A stretch of DNA of 60,123 bases from Haplomitrium mnioides (Eukaryota; Marchantiophyta; Haplomitriopsida; Calobryales), in contig JBNGIS010019475.1 in assembly GCA_049999725.1 (NCBI GenBank), positions 1 through 60,123 on the forward strand. The letters run 5' to 3'. Shown one piece after another: positions 58,196 through 60,123 of the stretch. The position numbers and the translations under genes were made by a program. The number at the start of each line of letters is the position of its first letter. Positions within the stretch are counted from its first letter, which is position 1. Under the pieces are notes generated by a model. That model was not told where the DNA came from. It ran no database searches and was given only the letters and a program-made list of their open reading frames with translations.

Positions 58196-58509
58196 CTAGG
58201 GAATAATATGATGAGGTTGACATGCATAGTCTGATGGAGCACGGCTATAGTATTGTCCAGGGTGAAGCCCTTCGCTCCAAATATCGATGATGACTTCTTG
58301 AGTAATTTCACTTTTTGTGTCGAGCTGGGCTAGCCCTCTGATGGGTCTAACCGAACCTATTGTCTTTAGACTCTGGATGACTTCTTGTGATGATTTGACC
58401 CTCTTTTCCACCCTTGTGCACCAGGTTGATCAATCTTGGGCACAAATTTCTGTACTAGACCAAGTTAAGCACAAAAATTCAAAAATTTCCGAAAAAACCT
58501 AGCCAAACA
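58196..58509 (-). other. right end of F with an open minus frame
   Basis: The minus frame 58411-58196 (71 codons: KSSQEVIQSLKTIGSVRPIR, then LAQLDTKSEITQEVIIDIW) reads like a protein but matches no family I know. It extends upstream to a TGA near 58434. It is recorded only because codon choice looks protein-like. Confidence 0.25.
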
Positions 58510-58514
58510 CCATT

Positions 58515-58949
58515 CTCCCAACCATTTCCTCACTTGTAGAAATTCATGTTTTCAAGTATCATCTTCGATACTTGATGTTAAAATTATTTTGTAAGAGAAA
58601 TCTAACTTTTATCCCCATGTTGTATGTAGCTTGCAAGCTATCTCTTGTCCAATTGGTGCAATGCTAGCTGATTGATCCACTGCATTAGGTTAGAGTAAAA
58701 GTTGGCATTGAGAGGTAGTCATCCCTCTCTACAATCATCCTTCTCCTCTCTAGTTGTCACTAGTGCATTCTGGTTTGAACATACTACAACCTAATACCGG
58801 ATTGTTACATGAGAGTACTCTAAATAAGCCACTATACTGCACATTCCGCTTGTGGATAAACAAACAAACTACCCCATCTTGACATAACAACATGAGAGAA
58901 AAAGGGGAGAATTTCTCCCCATATACTCTCCACGCTCTTTAGTGAAACA
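58515..58949 (+). repeat. E 3' LTR, second part
   Basis: Aligns with 32317-32743 of the left LTR (ACTACAACCTA, CTTGTGGATA, CTTTAGTGAAACA). It is followed by TSD CCAGA (58950-58954). Confidence 0.9.
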
Positions 58950-58954
58950 CCAGA

Positions 58955-60123
58955 CAATCGAGGAATGTCCTTTTCAATTGAGTTGATACCAAGTCGTACT
59001 CCTTACAATCAGCCTATATATTGATTTCCAAGACCTTGACGGATCTTCTTGAGAAGGATCTCATTCATCATAGTACTTTGCCTTGGGAGCACTTGTATTC
59101 TTTGTACTAAAAAAATGGTGAATTTCATCTTTGTACAAATTATCACGGTTTGAACAATCAAACAACAAAGAATGATAATACTTTACCATGTATTGATGAT
59201 TTGTTGGATCAATTGAGTGGTACGCGATTCTTTTCTAGGCTAGATCTTTGAATTGGCTATTGGCAAATTCCTATCAAGCCAAGTGATGCGTCAAAGACAA
59301 CTTTTTGCACAAGGTATGGGCATTTTTGGTTGAAGGTCCTTAAATTTGGTCTCACTAATGCTCCGATCAAATTCAATGATAAAATGTATCAAATTTTTGA
59401 TGGTTTATTTGATAAATCAACTTTGGTATTCTTAGATGACATTCTTATTTTTAGCAAAATTGAAGTTGAACATCACAATCATCTGAAAGAAGTATTGCAA
59501 AGATTGCACAATTGGAAATTTTATTGTAAGAGATCCAAGTGCAAATTTTTGAAGCAAAAGGTTACTTACCTATGGCAAAAGATGTTTATAGATAGTATCA
59601 AGATGGAAGAAGAGAAAATTAAAGCTATCACAGAATAGCCAACACTAAAGGAGGCAAAGTACATTAGAGCCTTCAATAGATTGGCAAGTTTCTATCAATG
59701 ATTCATCCATTATCACATATTGTTGCACCACTTACAAATTTGCTAGGCAAAGAGGTCAAGTTTCAATGGACCACCAAAGAGTAACTGACATTTCAACAGC
59801 TCAAGGATGCAATCTACTCTCATCCTATTCTACAACCATATGATCCAAAGGCATATTGTATAATTGATTTTGATGCTTCTAATTTTGCTATTGGAGCAAT
59901 TTTACAACAAGATTTTGATGATGGTCTTCATCATTCATGTCAAGTCAGTTAAATGCAACAGAGAGAAATTATTATGCAAGAGATTGAGAGCAATTGGCAA
60001 TGGTTTGTGCTACCAAGATGTGGAGAAACTCTCTTTTGGGAAGACCTATACTTATGCCCACATATCACAAGCCATTGTTATAAGCAGTCCATTTGGAAAA
60101 TATGACAAGTCGCCATCACCGAT
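58955..60123 (+). pseudogene. G: A-family reverse transcriptase and RNase H start, right half
   Basis: The frame resumes from 30799 with DNRGMSF. RT blocks are KNGEFHLCTNYHGLNNQTTK, TLPCIDDLLDQLSGTRFFSR, IGYWQIPIKPSDASKTTFCT and FGLTNAPIKFNDKMYQIFDG, with active site FLDDILIF intact (Asp pair 59435-59440). KRSKCKFLKQKVTY and a stop at 59636 follow. RNase H begins IIDFDASNFAIGAILQQDFD and is cut by the window edge. It is the best-preserved A-family RT in the window, although stops remain (for example near 59250). Confidence 0.85.

Larger units (their letters stand above)
48768..58509 (+). mobile_element. F: TG...CA insertion of unclear class, 9.7 kb
   Basis: Flanked by CCATT and bounded by TGTCAGC and CAAACA, as an LTR element would be. 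I could not match its two ends to each other, so the terminal LTRs are either very diverged or one has been replaced. Inside are unrecognised DNA (48768-51509), a 1.6-kb inverted duplication (51510-55556), copia pol remains (55557-57270) and a candidate copia 3' LTR (57637-57846). It is probably composite. Confidence 0.6.
30800..58949 (+). mobile_element. E: Ty3 element of Tat/Athila type, hosting D, a solo LTR and F
   Basis: LTRs are 30800-32743 and 45970-48767 plus 58515-58949, with TSD CCAGA. Gag, CCHC knuckle, protease, RT, RNase H and integrase follow on plus between 33741 and 45787. The integrase text (FEKWDLDFIGPITPLSR; YILTVMDCLTKWAEV) and the absence of a chromodomain suit the Tat/Athila side of Ty3. 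Removing E and one TSD rejoins the G reading KGLP-DNRGMSF, which matches A2. Confidence 0.85.

Overview
The window is land-plant nuclear DNA. Two spliced plant genes with GT-AG introns lie in the first 5 kb: a five-exon EF-hand protein gene on the + strand and a two-exon EG45/plant-natriuretic-peptide-like gene on the - strand, placed tail to tail. Almost everything after about 8 kb is old, decayed LTR retrotransposon sequence stacked in nests. That load of old elements suggests a large-genome lineage such as a gymnosperm, but this is inference only. I see no bacterial genes, CRISPR array, rRNA or tRNA gene.

1-8 kb: gene island plus tandem repeats. It holds a 42-bp minisatellite (about 770-1380), a 42/42-bp inverted repeat (1466-1591), the EF-hand gene (1716-3642), the EG45-like gene (4652-4096, -), a possible coding relic (about 5310-4936, -), a duplicated 45-bp G-box unit (5573-5662) and a degenerate tandem array (about 6330-7965).

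8-25.3 kb: a four-deep nest, readable from target-site duplications (TSDs) and from reading frames that rejoin. A1 (+, Ty3 remnant) was hit in gag by A2 (-, same family). A2 was hit in gag by B (-, about 2.1-kb LTRs, gag only; TSD TCGTG). B was hit beside its 3' LTR by C (+, chromovirus).

25.3-30.2 kb: a relic of a protein that looks like the DUF7869 family (25383-28731, +), followed by gene-free DNA with diffuse repeats.

30.2-60.1 kb: a second nest. G (+, an A-family pol relic, protease at 30180-30799 and reverse transcriptase from 58955) is split by E (+, Ty3 of Tat/Athila type, TSD CCAGA). E was hit in gag by D (-, chromovirus, sister of C), in the integrase C-terminus by a solo LTR of the C/D family, and in its 3' LTR by F (TSD CCATT), which contains a 1.6-kb inverted duplication and copia RT/RNase H sequence with an unusual GPxVP peptide repeat.

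No intact autonomous element remains. Essential residues have been lost repeatedly through C-to-T or G-to-A changes (RT Asp to Asn, Trp to stop, protease DSG to DSR). C and D have complementary deletions. The best candidates for something undescribed are the gag-only B family, the DUF7869-like relic, the GPxVP-encoding stretch and the F unit.
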